Below are positions 36,329 to 45,100 of a DNA stretch of 64,000 nucleotides, in pieces. The number at the start of each line of letters is the position of its first letter. The stretch's first letter is position 1. The notes under the pieces are model-generated. The model worked only from the letters and a program-made list of their open reading frames with translations, searched no databases and was not told the origin of the DNA. The DNA lies in assembly GCF_004217185.1 (NCBI RefSeq), contig NZ_SHKL01000001.1, forward strand, positions 6,260,001-6,324,000. The letters are read 5' to 3'. This DNA is from Pseudonocardia sediminis. Its GTDB lineage: Bacteria > Actinomycetota > Actinomycetes > Mycobacteriales > Pseudonocardiaceae. A program made the position numbers and the translations under genes.

Positions 36329-36815
36329 CGGGGCGACCGGCGAAGGCGTGGGTAGCGATCTCCGGCGGGTCGCCGATGTTGGTGATCACCGCCGACGATC
36401 GGAAGCAACGATCGATGTGGGATACCCGCGCCCGCTGTAGACAGAGAACCATGAGCAAGGAGGCGCAACCGACCGACGCATACACGCGGGGAGGCCACGC
36501 CGCAGATAACTGACCAGCAAAAACGCCTCCGAGAGAGGCCACGAGTCCCGGAGCCGGACAGGTAGGATCCATTAGGGCTCTCCGACCTGCGGAAATGAGC
36601 CGCCTTGGGGAGTCGAACCCCAGACCTACGCATTACGAGTATTCCGTCACCGCAAGCATCGTGCCCGCGGAGTCCATCCGTGCACTTCACGCGGAACACG
36701 GTGCACAGCGCCGGACGTCGTGATCCTGCTGTGGAGGCCACGGAGGAGGCCACGCCGTTCGGCAGTCATGAGCCCTCAACGTAGGCGCGTGCCTCCCGCG
36801 TCGTCCCCGCTACGG
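36329..36815. other. Intergenic region with att site and GAGGCCACG repeats
   Basis: The stretch contains the 3' tRNA-Thr fragment (36596-36640) and four copies of GAGGCCACG at 36491, 36535, 36734 and 36746, two on each side of it. A 20-codon frame at about 36451-36513 is too short and unsupported to call. No other gene is seen. Confidence 0.6.
36596..36640 (-). other. 3' half of tRNA-Thr(CGU): attachment-site scar
   Basis: Read on the minus strand, the 45 bases give ACT-CGT-AA (anticodon loop), the 3' anticodon strand TGCGT, variable loop AGGTC, T arm TGGGG-TTCGACT-CCCCA and acceptor strand AGGCGGC. The 5' half is absent; the bases from 36641 onward do not resemble a D arm. Tyrosine integrases often recombine in the anticodon loop and leave exactly this fragment at one end. 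By orientation, the inserted element lies to the right, and a whole tRNA-Thr is expected at its far end beyond 64 kb. Confidence 0.8.
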
Positions 36816-37265
36816 CTACAGGACGTTAGGGAGCAGCCGAACCACGAGCTCTTCTGACTCAAAGGCGCCATCCGTGAGTAGCCGAACGCGGAACAGGCCG
36901 GAAGTGCCGTCGCGTTCCGCCAGCCGTGCCACCGTCTCGCGGTAGTCCGCTCGCGCAGCGTCGGCCGTGGCATGAAGATGCCGCATAGGTGCAGAGCCCC
37001 GAGGGACTCGAACTTCGACGACATGACCAGTGCCCGCTGGTGTGCCGTCGTCACCCGGCGCCCCGATCGTCATCGCTCCGCTGCCGCTGAACCCGCGACC
37101 CGCTGGCGGTCGCCCGAATATGAACGTAGACCGCTTCATTCCGAGCCAGTCATACTTGCCGGACTCGATCTTGCCCCAAGCGGTCTCCGCGTTCGCGCAG
37201 AACTCGATAACCGCGTATCGCTGCTGACCAGCGCGCATGTTCTCGTACGATCGGTCGCTGACCAT
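36816..37265 (-). CDS. Hypothetical protein
   Basis: A 149-residue soluble protein of no recognised family. It is mixed alpha/beta by eye, with VIEFCANAETAWGKIESGKY near the start and a C-terminal LFRVRLLTDGAFESEELVV. ATG at 37265 is chosen because upstream residues in the frame look random. It is the first gene inside the element after the attachment scar, pointing towards it. Its codon use is less GC-extreme than that of chromosomal neighbours. Confidence 0.5.
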   Translation of the reverse strand: MVSDRSYENMRAGQQRYAVIEFCANAETAWGKIESGKYDWLGMKRSTFIFGRPPAGRGFSGSGAMTIGAPGDDGTPAGTGHVVEVRVPRGSAPMRHLHATADAARADYRETVARLAERDGTSGLFRVRLLTDGAFESEELVVRLLPNVL

Positions 37266-37702
37266 GTCCGCACCATAGTGGTGAGGTGATCCCCTGCTCG
37301 CAGAGTTCACGCAGCCAGAATGCCCCGGGACGGGAGCAGCTTGGAGCACCGGGAAGTACGAGAGCCCCTCGACGGGTGACCTTCACGCCTCCGTGGTTAC
37401 GGCGCATAGGGCGCCGCCTGGCACACCGCGCCGCGCACATGCTTCACACTGTGCGGACGATGAATATGGGCCCGTGCAGAACCGGCTCGGCTACGACCCC
37501 CACAGCCGTAGGGCGACCGCGCCCGCAGATCCAACGGTGACGGCCGCCATCACGCAGCGAGCTGGCCGGTTCCCAAGATGCCGGTACCCATTGTTCTACG
37601 CCGAACGGGTGAATTGATCGCTAGAGTGCACGGATCTGCCCGCGAGTGTCGTAGTGGGTTATACGGACGAACACGCACCCACCCGTCATCGATGATCCCG
37701 TC
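37266..37702. other. Intergenic region, nothing recognised
   Basis: These 437 bases separate a divergent pair and are less GC-rich than the surroundings. Short frames exist on both strands but none has a credible start, ribosome site or protein character. Confidence 0.5.
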
Positions 37703-38917
37703 GTGAGCGACACCGGGAACCCGGCGCCCGAGCACCCGAGGACTGGACGCGATGACGTCGTCCTGGCCGACGGCGAGATCGACCCGAAGCAGTTCCCGAG
37801 GCTGTTCAACATCTCGGCCGGCTTCCTCTACGCCGCAATCATCCTGCCCCTCCGCCCGGAACCGCCCGAGTACGTCGCGCTGCCCTAGTTGGACGGCCCC
37901 TTCGACGAGCTCGCGACCGCAGTCGCGCAATGGAACATGCTCTGGGAAGCGGGCCAGTTTCGACGCCGCTACTTCGACCACGACGAGCTGCCGGAGCCGC
38001 TGCGGTCAGTGGCCGAACTGGGCGACATGAACGTCGTGTTCGTTCCGCGCACCAGGTCGCGGTACCACGAGTTCGCACCGCTACTGCACCTGCTTCCGCA
38101 CCGGACGCTGCGCCGCTACGGGCTCCCGTTGCTGCGCGCCGGTCAATGGCCGTATCAAGTCGACTACCCACGCATCGATAGCTTCCTGCCGGGGGACTTC
38201 GAGCGCCGCCTAAGCAACGCGTGGGCGAGCGCGATCTGGCCCCATCTGGACTCTGGCTCGTCGCCGGCTGCGTTCACCGACGCTTACCCGCTCTCCTTGC
38301 TGGCACACAACTTGGAGTTCTGGGTCCCGCCCGTAACCGCGATGATCCAGAACCGGCTGCGCGACTTCCCGGATGTGAAGAAGGACAACTCGATTCCGGA
38401 CGCGGTCCGCCTCGTCGACGGCAGCGTCCTGGACGGGGCCATTCCAGCTCGCCCGCGGATGGGTGGCGAGGTGTGGTTCGGCGAGCAGGACGCCCGGTAC
38501 GCGATCGAGGAGACCGTCGAGGCCGCAGACCGCAGCGGGCAGCTGCGCGGGATCATCGAGGCGGTCCGCGCGAACAGGGTTGAGGAGGACTTCTCCGACC
38601 ATCTGTCCCACGCGCGCGCCGACTTCGAGCGCAAGCTCCACCACCTGCGCATCAAGATCAAAGTCCGATTCGTAGAACTCACCGACACGATCCCCGTTCA
38701 GGGCCCGGAAAGCGAAATCCTCGGCAATCTGGTCATCAACGACTTCTTGACCATTCTAGATGCCGAGCAGCGCCAGATCGTCGTGCTACTCAACAGCGGC
38801 TTCACGAGCCGGACGGAGATCGCCGGGATGCTCGACTACACCAGCCACAGCGCCGTCTCACGAAGAATCGACAAGATCCGGCAGGCCGCCGAGGCCTTCT
38901 TCGTCGCTCGGGATTAA
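37703..38917 (+). pseudogene. Hypothetical gene interrupted by an in-frame amber codon
   Basis: GTG at 37703 opens a frame that meets TAG at 37886-37888 after 61 codons. The same frame continues without break for a further 342 codons to 38917, beginning TTG-GAC directly after the stop. Both parts look like one protein (FNISAGFLYAAIILPL before, PFDELATAVAQWNMLW after). The C-terminus has a helix-turn-helix-like segment (GFTSRTEIAGMLDYTSHSAV, then SRRIDKIRQAAEAFF). It is either a nonsense mutation, readthrough, or a separate downstream gene starting at TTG 37889. No family is recognised. Confidence 0.6.
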
Positions 38918-38949
38918 CCGCACTGATCGGTCCTCAGTCTGGTCGGTCG

Positions 38950-38964
38950 GCTCCGGTACGGAGC
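38950..38964. terminator. Small hairpin after the amber-interrupted gene
   Basis: GCTCC-GGTAC-GGAGC is a perfect 5-bp stem about 33 bases after the stop at 38917. It is short and has no T-tract, so its role as a terminator is weakly supported. Confidence 0.3.
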
Positions 38965-39068
38965 GCTCCCCCGCGAATCCGCACCCCAGCGCGACCGAGG
39001 AAGTCACCCTTTTCGTTGCCCAATCGCGCGGCGGTGTCGCGGTTCATTGCTATCGAAAGGACCCAGCT

Positions 39069-39194
39069 GTGTCCACTCTCGTCGAGTTTCTGCGCGAGCT
39101 TGTCCACGCGCCCCGTCGTACCTACGTCCGCGGGGTTGTCCTCCTATCAATCGTCCTCGGGATCGCCCTTTGCACGGGTTTCGCGTTCGCCTAA
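39069..39194 (+). CDS. Small single-pass membrane protein
   Basis: A 41-residue frame starting at GTG 39069 with GAAAGGA seven bases upstream. It has an amphipathic N-terminus (STLVEFLRELVHAPRR), then one membrane helix of about 18 residues (GVVLLSIVLGIALCTGF). The good ribosome site and clear design support a real gene despite its size. The function is unknown. Its last codon overlaps the end of the convergent gene at 39191. Confidence 0.45.
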   Translation: MSTLVEFLRELVHAPRRTYVRGVVLLSIVLGIALCTGFAFA

Positions 39195-39442
39195 CGCTCC
39201 AGCGGAAGTGCCCCTTCCACATTTGACAGATTTAGACGCCCCTCGATGTCGACGCCCGGGTGCACGATCGCGTCGACGTCACCGACCTGCAGCCAGTACT
39301 CCTGACGACCCTCCTCCAGCACTAACGCCCGTAGCGACGCAAGCGCGGCCACTCGCGCCGAGGGCCAGTCCTGCTCCTCACCGCGATCGGTCCATGCGAT
39401 GTTCTCGACCCCGGACCGCAGAACTCCTACCCGCCACTGCAC
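39191..39442 (-). CDS. Small hypothetical protein
   Basis: An 83-residue protein with a strand-rich look (MQWRVGVLRSGVENIAWTD, then LQVGDVDAIVHPGVDIEGR). No family is recognised. GTG at 39442 is the only long start. It reads in the same direction as the hypothetical gene at 39509-40036, which ends 66 bp upstream of it, so the two may be co-transcribed. Confidence 0.4.
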   Translation of the reverse strand: MQWRVGVLRSGVENIAWTDRGEEQDWPSARVAALASLRALVLEEGRQEYWLQVGDVDAIVHPGVDIEGRLNLSNVEGALPLER

Positions 39443-39508
39443 GCCGTCGAGCCTGACGTGCGGAGGCCCGGCCGCGCCAGCGGCCGGGCCGAGTTATCCA
39501 CACCCGGA

Positions 39509-40036
39509 TCAGTCGTCCTCGCCCGCGTGCACCGCCAGCAGGTCCGCCGCGTTGCGCCACGCGTTCAGCAGCGACGTGTACGCGGCCGCGTCGGCGAGCT
39601 CCCACGTCACCGGTCCGACCTGTACTCGCAACACCGTCGGCAACGCCTGCCCCGGCTGAGCAGGCAACAACGTGGAGGTCACCGCAGGCATCCCACCGAG
39701 CCGCACCACCGCCGACACCGTCCACGGCCCCGACATCATCACCGGGCGACGACGCTCCGGCAGCACCGGAGACAGCGACCGCGCCTGCGCCGCGGCCTCG
39801 CCCCAGCCCAGTGAGATCGTCCGCGTGGCCAGGTAGGTCCGCAGGTACACCAACACCGTGCCCAGGCTCAGACCGAGCTGCTGCTCCGGCGTCCCGGCGA
39901 ACCGCAGATCAACCCGCGTCGGCACCCGGCCCGCGACCCGGACCCCGACGCTCATTACCGACGACAATCCGTCATTGCGCTCGTCGCGCTCGTTGTTCTG
40001 GGCCTGGCCGGTGTTGGTCTTCTGGCTAGTGCTCAT
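39509..40036 (-). CDS. Hypothetical protein of element backbone
   Basis: A 175-residue soluble protein with a Gln/Asn-rich N-terminal tail. A mixed domain follows (VPTRVDLRFAGTPEQQLGLS, LRTYLATRTISLGWG, then QVGPVTWELADAAAYTSLLN and LLAVHAGE). No family is named with confidence. The type is seen beside transfer genes in actinobacterial plasmids, from general memory. ATG at 40036 is chosen. The upstream region holds the large multi-hairpin structure at 40125-40226. Confidence 0.5.
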   Translation of the reverse strand: MSTSQKTNTGQAQNNERDERNDGLSSVMSVGVRVAGRVPTRVDLRFAGTPEQQLGLSLGTVLVYLRTYLATRTISLGWGEAAAQARSLSPVLPERRRPVMMSGPWTVSAVVRLGGMPAVTSTLLPAQPGQALPTVLRVQVGPVTWELADAAAYTSLLNAWRNAADLLAVHAGEDD

Positions 40037-40379
40037 GCTGGCCTCCCGATGACGTCGGGCCTGTCGGCCCGGGTACCCCTTTGGGGTGGCGGGACGCTGC
40101 ACCCCGCCGCCGCGAGGCGTTCCCCCACGGCCGGAGAGGCTCGCGGGCAAGGGCCGGACGCAGTCCGGTCGCCGGAGGCGACGCGGAGCGTCAGCGGAGC
40201 GCCCTTTCCCGTGAGACCGGCCGTGGTAAGCCACCGGGCCGACAGGCCACGCCGAAGGCGTTCCACCAGCAGTTTCTGGCCGCGCGGCCATGAGCGGGTC
40301 TGAGTACGTGAGCCTGACTAGGTAGCCGGGACCCGGTCGAGGAAGCAGCTGATCGATTACCTGGCCGGATCGGGTGCTG
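40037..40379. other. Intergenic region rich in hairpins
   Basis: There is no gene. It contains ACCCC-TTT-GGGGT (40075-40087), GGCGGG/CCCGCC (40088-40108), the multi-hairpin structure 40125-40226, and ACGCC-GAA-GGCGT (40249-40261). Confidence 0.6.
40125..40226. repeat. Multi-hairpin structured element, copy A
   Basis: The outer stem CCACGGCCGG (40125-40134) pairs perfectly with CCGGCCGTGG (40217-40226) and continues inward imperfectly (CTCGCGGG with CCCGTGAG; AGGGC with GCCCT). Inside lie side by side CCGGAC-GCA-GTCCGG (40154-40168), TCGCC-GGA-GGCGA (40169-40181) and CGC-GGA-GCG (40182-40190), then a weak GC-GGA-GC. Every loop is GNA closed by a C-G pair on the plus strand. The same plan appears at 56329-56419 and 58019-58083. 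Confidence 0.7.
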
Positions 40380-40890
40380 TCAGCTGGTGGTGCGTTCCGT
40401 GGCCGGCCGGCAGATGTAGTTGCTGAAACCGCCGCGGCGGGAGGGCAGGTCTTCGAGGGCCTCGTTGATCTGCTCGAGCGGGAAGGTGTGATGCTCCAGG
40501 ACCGACAGGTCGAGCACACCGGATCCGGCGAGCTCGGCCATCTCCTGGGCCTCGCCGGTGGAGAACCACAGGCTGCCGATGACGCTGTTCTGCGAACACA
40601 TCATCGAGAACAGGTCCAGGGCCGGGCGTTCCATCATCCCGCCGATGTCGACCGCGACACCGCCGCGTCGCAGCGTCGAGATGGCGTCGAGCATGGACTC
40701 GGCCGGGGCACCGGGGCCGCGGCAGTCCACGACGATGTCGACGCCTTCACCCTCGTTGTGCTCGCGCGCCCAGTCACGCAGCGGGGTGCCCCCGGCGGGC
40801 AGCACGTGATGCGGTCGGGGCCGATGGCCTTGACGTCGTCGAGCAGGGCGGCGTTGCGGCCGGTGCCGAGAATGCGGGCACTACAAGGCT
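40380..40890 (-). pseudogene. Zinc-type alcohol dehydrogenase fragment
   Basis: The frame ending at 40380 encodes the C-terminal third of a medium-chain alcohol dehydrogenase (EGVDIVVDCRGPGAP, LRRGGVAVDIGGM, then a C-terminal EQINEALEDL). Just upstream, in another frame (about 40810-40890), lies the preceding part ARILGTGRNAALLDDVKAIG followed by PDRI. The N-terminal catalytic half is missing and a frameshift near 40806 separates the two pieces. It is a decayed gene beside the phenol cluster, possibly cut when the cargo was assembled. Confidence 0.7.
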
Positions 40891-40943
40891 CAACCTCGGA
40901 CCGCCGATGTCCTGACCCTCTGATTCTCTTAGAAGAAGCCCTC

Positions 40944-41771
40944 TTAGAAGAAGCCCTCGTGGGCGTTCGCCCGCAGGCTGCGAGCCGCTGCCGGGACGTG
41001 GTGGCCGAGGTCCTCGCTGATCTTTTCCGCCGTGGCCACGAGGAGGGGGGCGACATCGGAGACGAGTTTGGCGGCACTGGACCGCCCGGTTGACGTGGAA
41101 GACGCCAGCGCGGCGATGACGGTGCCGTTCTGATCTCGCACCGGTGCGGCGATGGAGATGAGTCCTGCTTCGAGCTCTTCGGATACCACCGACCAGCCTT
41201 GGTCCTTCACCGTGCGCAAGGCGCCGCGGAAGATGGACGGGTCGGTCACCGTGTGGCGGGTGTAGGCCGGTAGGCCGGTTTCCTCGATCACCTGCGCGAT
41301 CAGCTCGGACGGGGCCCAGGCGAGCAGGACCCGGCCCATTGATGTGGCGTGCGCGGGCACTCGGGTCCCGATCGAGATGTTGATCGTCATGATTCGCCGG
41401 ACCGGTACCCGGGCGATGTAGACGGCGTCGGCTCCGTCGAGCGCGGCCAGGGACGCGGACTCCTCGGTCTGTTCGGCCAGCCGCAGCAGGTGCGGTTGGG
41501 CGACCTCGATGATCGAGTTCGACGCCGAGTAGTGCTGGCCGATGCTGAGCACCCGCGGCGTGAGACGCCAGCGACTCCCAGAATTCTCGACGTATCCGAG
41601 TCCGTGCAGGGTCAGCAGGATCCGCCGCACCGTCGGACGAGCCAGATTCGTGGCCTCGGCGAGTTCGGCCATGGTTGCGGTCGGGCGCGCCGCGTCAAAG
41701 GCGAGCAGAACCGAGATCGCTCGCTCGACGCTCTGCAGCCGGTCGCCCTCGCTGATGATCATCGAGTTCAT
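40944..41771 (-). CDS. IclR-family regulator of the phenol cluster
   Basis: A 275-residue regulator. The N-terminal winged helix (about 10-75: LQSVERAISVLLAFDAARPT, LAEATNLARPTVRRILLTL) is followed by the IclR ligand domain (LAEQTEESASLAALDG, VPAHATSMGRVLLAW). PcaR/CatR-type IclR proteins control aromatic catabolism. ATG at 41771 is preferred over ATG 41762. It is divergent from the flavin reductase/phenol hydroxylase genes, with two perfect palindromes in the space between, so it very likely controls them. Confidence 0.87.
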   Translation of the reverse strand: MNSMIISEGDRLQSVERAISVLLAFDAARPTATMAELAEATNLARPTVRRILLTLHGLGYVENSGSRWRLTPRVLSIGQHYSASNSIIEVAQPHLLRLAEQTEESASLAALDGADAVYIARVPVRRIMTINISIGTRVPAHATSMGRVLLAWAPSELIAQVIEETGLPAYTRHTVTDPSIFRGALRTVKDQGWSVVSEELEAGLISIAAPVRDQNGTVIAALASSTSTGRSSAAKLVSDVAPLLVATAEKISEDLGHHVPAAARSLRANAHEGFF

Positions 41772-41878
41772 TATGACGCCAGACCTCCACAATCCGCCTG
41801 TAACGCGTCTCGCAGGTTTCCCTTCATGCGGGACGGAACCTTGACCGCGCCATGTGCTCTGCGACACGCTCCTAAGCA

Positions 41879-41914
41879 TGACCGGATAGCGGTCACGACG
41901 TACGCATAGCGTAC
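41879..41914 (+). promoter_or_regulatory. Two adjacent palindromes, candidate IclR operators
   Basis: TGACCG-GATAG-CGGTCA (41879-41895) and GTACGC-ATA-GCGTAC (41900-41914) are both perfect inverted repeats. They are four bases apart and lie directly before the AGGAGG ribosome site of the flavin reductase gene. The position suggests control of the phenol operon promoter by the divergent IclR protein. Confidence 0.65.
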
Positions 41915-41932
41915 ATCAGGAGGTGACGATCG

Positions 41933-42478
41933 ATGGCGATCGATCCACGCGAGTTGAGGCAGTGCCTGGGCCACTTCGCGACGGGGGTCACGGTGATCAC
42001 CTGCCGGGGTGACGACGGGCTGCCGCACGGTGCGACGGTCAATGCGTTCACGGCGGTGTCGCTGGACCCGCCGTTGGTGCTGGTGTCGTTGGACCGGCGG
42101 TCGAAGGTGTGCTCGCTGGTCGAGTCGCGCCCGTTCACGGTCAACGTGCTCGAGGCCGCCCAGAAGGACCTGGCCATGCATTTCGCGGGCAAACCCAACC
42201 AGGACGTGGTCTGGGACGCTGACAGCGACTGCGGTGCCCCGCGTCTGGGTGGCGCGCTCGCCCACATCTCGTGCACGCCCTGGCAGCACTACGACGGCGG
42301 GGACCACGTGCTCTACCTGGGTGAGGTCCAGGAGTTCCGGATCTACGACGGCGCACCGCTGCTGTTCCACACCGGGAAGTTCCATCACCTGGGTGGCGAT
42401 CACGACCCACTGCTCTGGGACGACTCGGCCGACGGGCCGGGTGGCATGTCCTGGTTCTCCGCCGCCAGCACGTCCTGA
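41933..42478 (+). CDS. pheA2: Flavin reductase component of two-component phenol hydroxylase
   Basis: A 181-residue flavin reductase of the HpaC/PheA2 type. It supplies reduced FAD, made with NAD(P)H, to the oxygenase encoded next. The family signature is FATGVTVITC with GATVNAFTAVSLDPPLVLVS and a C-terminal GGDHDPLLW. ATG at 41933 follows AGGAGG. It is the first gene of the phenol operon, 106 bp before the oxygenase. The symbol is given by analogy with Rhodococcus PheA2. Confidence 0.85.
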   Translation: MAIDPRELRQCLGHFATGVTVITCRGDDGLPHGATVNAFTAVSLDPPLVLVSLDRRSKVCSLVESRPFTVNVLEAAQKDLAMHFAGKPNQDVVWDADSDCGAPRLGGALAHISCTPWQHYDGGDHVLYLGEVQEFRIYDGAPLLFHTGKFHHLGGDHDPLLWDDSADGPGGMSWFSAASTS

Positions 42479-42584
42479 CCGGCCCAAACCCCGCGCCGCC
42501 ACACCAGTGGTCGTCGCGGCCACCGGTCAACAGCGCCCGTGTTCTACGGGCTCTGACCGAAAAACCCACGATGAGGAGTCAGCG

Positions 42585-44189
42585 ATGACCCTGCAGCAGG
42601 ATTCCGTCTCCACCCCACTCGCCGAGGACGGCCGTGCGACGCGGCCGATGACCGGCGACGAGTACATCGAGAGCCTGCGCGACGGGCGGGATGTGTTCCT
42701 CTACGGGGAGAAGGTCGGCGACGTCACCACCCACCCCGCGTTCCGCAACGCGGTGCGGATGACCGCCCGCCTCTACGACTCGCTGCACGACCCGGCCAAG
42801 GCCGACGTGCTGACCACCCCCACCGACACCGGTAGCTCCGGCGTTACCCACCCGTTCTTCCGGACCCCGCACTCGGTCGAGGACCTCAAGAAGGACCGGG
42901 ACGCGATCGCCGAGTGGGCTCGGATGACCTACGGCTTCATGGGCCGCAGCCCCGACTACAAGGCCGCGTTCCTCGGCACCCTGGGCGCCAACTCCGAGTT
43001 CTACGACCCCTACGCGGGCAATGCCCGACGCTGGTATCAGGAGTCGCAGGAGAAGGTCCTCTACTGGAACCACGCGATCATCAACCCGCCGGTCGACCGG
43101 CACCGCGACCCCGACGAGGTCTCCGACGTGTTCATGCACGTCGAGGAGGAGAACGAGAACGGCGTCGTCGTCTCCGGCGCGAAGGTCGTCGCCACCGGCT
43201 CGGCGATCACCCATTACAACTTCCTCGCCCACTACGGCCTGCCGATCAAAAAGCGCGAGTACTCGCTGGTCTGCACCGTGCCCATGGGCGCACCGGGCAT
43301 GAAGCTGATCTGCCGGCCCTCGTATGCCCAGCAGGCCAACACCATGGGCAGCCCCTTCGACTACCCGCTGTCCTCGCGGATGGACGAGAACGACACCATC
43401 TTCGTTCTCGACAAGGTCCTGATCCCGTGGGAGAACGTGTTCATCTACGGCGACGCCGAGAAGGCCTCGACGTTCTTCCCCGGCTCCGGGTTCCTGCACC
43501 GCTTCACCTTCCACGGGGTCACCCGCCTGGCGGTCAAGCTCGACTTCATCGCCGGGCTGCTGATGAAGGGCCTCGAGGTCACCGGCAGCAAGGACTTCCG
43601 CGGCGTGCAGACCCGCGTCGGTGAGGTCATCGCCTGGCGCAACATGTTCTGGGGCCTGTCCGACGCGATGTGCGCCAGCCCGAACGAGTGGGTCAACGGC
43701 GCCAAGCTGCCCAACCTCGACTACGGGCTGGCCTACCGCTGGTTTATGACCATCGGCTACCCGCGCGTCCGCGAGATCATCATGCAGGACCTCGGCGCGT
43801 CCCTGATCTACCTGCCCAGCCACTCCGCGGACTTCCTCTCCCCCGAGGTGCGGCCCTACCTGGACAAGTACGTGCGTGGCTCCAACGGCTACGACGCCGT
43901 GGACCGGGTCAAGCTGATGAAGCTGATCTGGGACTCGATCGGCTCCGAGTTCGGCGGCCGCCACGAGCTCTACGAGCGCAACTACTCCGGCAACCACGAG
44001 GGCGTGCGCGCGGAGCTGCTCTTCGCCGCCGAGCAGTCCGGCACCGCCGCGGCGATGAAGGGCTTCGCCGAGACGTGCATGTCCGAGTACGACCTCAACG
44101 GCTGGACCGTCCCGGACCTCATCAACCCCGGCGACACCCAGGTCGTCGGCCTGCTCAACGCCCAGCGCAACGGGAACGGCTCGCACTAA
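42585..44189 (+). CDS. pheA1: FADH2-dependent phenol hydroxylase, large component (HpaB family)
   Basis: A 534-residue monooxygenase of the 4-hydroxyphenylacetate 3-monooxygenase (HpaB) family. Typical segments are MTGDEYIESLRDGRDVFLYG, GRSPDYKAAFLGTLGAN, VSGAKVVATGSAITHYNF and the C-terminal SEFGGRHELYERNY. It resembles Rhodococcus PheA1, which converts phenol to catechol. The neighbouring catechol 1,2-dioxygenase supports phenol as substrate. 4-Nitrophenol or chlorophenol hydroxylases of the same family are alternatives. ATG at 42585 follows GAGGAGTC. Confidence 0.83.
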   Translation: MTLQQDSVSTPLAEDGRATRPMTGDEYIESLRDGRDVFLYGEKVGDVTTHPAFRNAVRMTARLYDSLHDPAKADVLTTPTDTGSSGVTHPFFRTPHSVEDLKKDRDAIAEWARMTYGFMGRSPDYKAAFLGTLGANSEFYDPYAGNARRWYQESQEKVLYWNHAIINPPVDRHRDPDEVSDVFMHVEEENENGVVVSGAKVVATGSAITHYNFLAHYGLPIKKREYSLVCTVPMGAPGMKLICRPSYAQQANTMGSPFDYPLSSRMDENDTIFVLDKVLIPWENVFIYGDAEKASTFFPGSGFLHRFTFHGVTRLAVKLDFIAGLLMKGLEVTGSKDFRGVQTRVGEVIAWRNMFWGLSDAMCASPNEWVNGAKLPNLDYGLAYRWFMTIGYPRVREIIMQDLGASLIYLPSHSADFLSPEVRPYLDKYVRGSNGYDAVDRVKLMKLIWDSIGSEFGGRHELYERNYSGNHEGVRAELLFAAEQSGTAAAMKGFAETCMSEYDLNGWTVPDLINPGDTQVVGLLNAQRNGNGSH

Positions 44190-44232
44190 CCCGACCCACC
44201 ACGTCACGGAGGACTCAGAAGGGAGCCATCTG

Positions 44233-45081
44233 ATGACCACCACACAGGAGTCACCCACCGCCGCGGGCTCGGGCAGCTCGGCCACCGAAGCGTTCCGCGC
44301 CAGCACCCTGCACAGCGGAGCCGGCACCGACCCCGCCCGGGTCAGCGCCATCGTGTCCAAGCTGCTCGCCGGTATTCACGACGTCGTACGCGACGAGTCG
44401 GTGACCTACCCCGAGTTCCAGGCCGCGAAGCAATGGCTGATCGAAGTCGGCGAGGGCGGCGAATGGCCGCTGTTCCTCGACGTCTTCGTCGAGCATGCCG
44501 TCGAGGAGGTCGCCGCCCGCACCCAGGACGGCACCAAGGGCACGATCCTCGGGCCGTACTACCTGCCAGGCCAGGCCAGGCTCGCGACCCCGGCCACGCT
44601 CCCGCAACGCCCGGACGAGAAGGGCGTCCCGCTGGTGTTCACCGGACACGTCCGTGACACCGACGGCCGTCCACTAGCCCACGCCGAGCTCGACGTCTGG
44701 CAGGCCGACGAACAGGGGTACTACTCCGGGTTCGCTCCGCACCTGCCCGACGGGAACCTGCGCGGCCTCGTCGTCACCGACGCCGAGGGCCGGTTCGAGA
44801 TCCACACGATCCAGCCCGCGCCCTACCAGGTCCCGACCGACGGCCCCACCGGGAAGCTGATCACCGCAGCCGACTGGCACCCCTGGCGACCGGCACACCT
44901 GCACCTGCTGGTGTCGGCCCCCGGTCACCGCACCATCACCACCCAGCTCTACTTCAAGGGTGGACAGTGGCTCGACAGCGACGTCGCCGACGCGACCAAG
45001 CCCGAGCTGGTGCTCAACCCCGCCGACCAAGGCGACGGCACCACCGCAGTCGATTACGACTTCGTGCTCGAACCCGCCTGA
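44233..45081 (+). CDS. catA: Catechol 1,2-dioxygenase
   Basis: A 282-residue intradiol dioxygenase that opens catechol to cis,cis-muconate using Fe(III). The metal ligands are visible: Tyr near 164 (DEQGYYSGF), Tyr 198 (QPAPYQVP) and His 222 and 224 (RPAHLHL). Also present are the linker-domain start EFQAAKQWLIEVGEGGEWPL and the GPYYLPG motif. Length and sequence match Rhodococcus-type CatA better than hydroxyquinol dioxygenases. It lies 43 bp behind the hydroxylase gene and ends at a strong terminator. The muconate-processing genes catB and catC are not in the window. Confidence 0.88.
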   Translation: MTTTQESPTAAGSGSSATEAFRASTLHSGAGTDPARVSAIVSKLLAGIHDVVRDESVTYPEFQAAKQWLIEVGEGGEWPLFLDVFVEHAVEEVAARTQDGTKGTILGPYYLPGQARLATPATLPQRPDEKGVPLVFTGHVRDTDGRPLAHAELDVWQADEQGYYSGFAPHLPDGNLRGLVVTDAEGRFEIHTIQPAPYQVPTDGPTGKLITAADWHPWRPAHLHLLVSAPGHRTITTQLYFKGGQWLDSDVADATKPELVLNPADQGDGTTAVDYDFVLEPA

Positions 45082-45100
45082 CGACACACCGACCGGTTTC

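Noticed and set aside
36451..36513. 20-codon frame next to the attachment site
   Set aside because: It has a start codon but is too short, and it overlaps a GAGGCCACG repeat. Nothing supports translation.
37286..37540. 84-codon frame on the plus strand
   Set aside because: It is Arg/Pro/Thr-rich with no ribosome site and no protein character, in a region with mixed base composition.
44233..45081. Hydroxyquinol 1,2-dioxygenase
   Set aside because: Length, the GPYY motif and overall sequence match catechol 1,2-dioxygenase of Rhodococcus type, and the neighbouring hydroxylase fits phenol.
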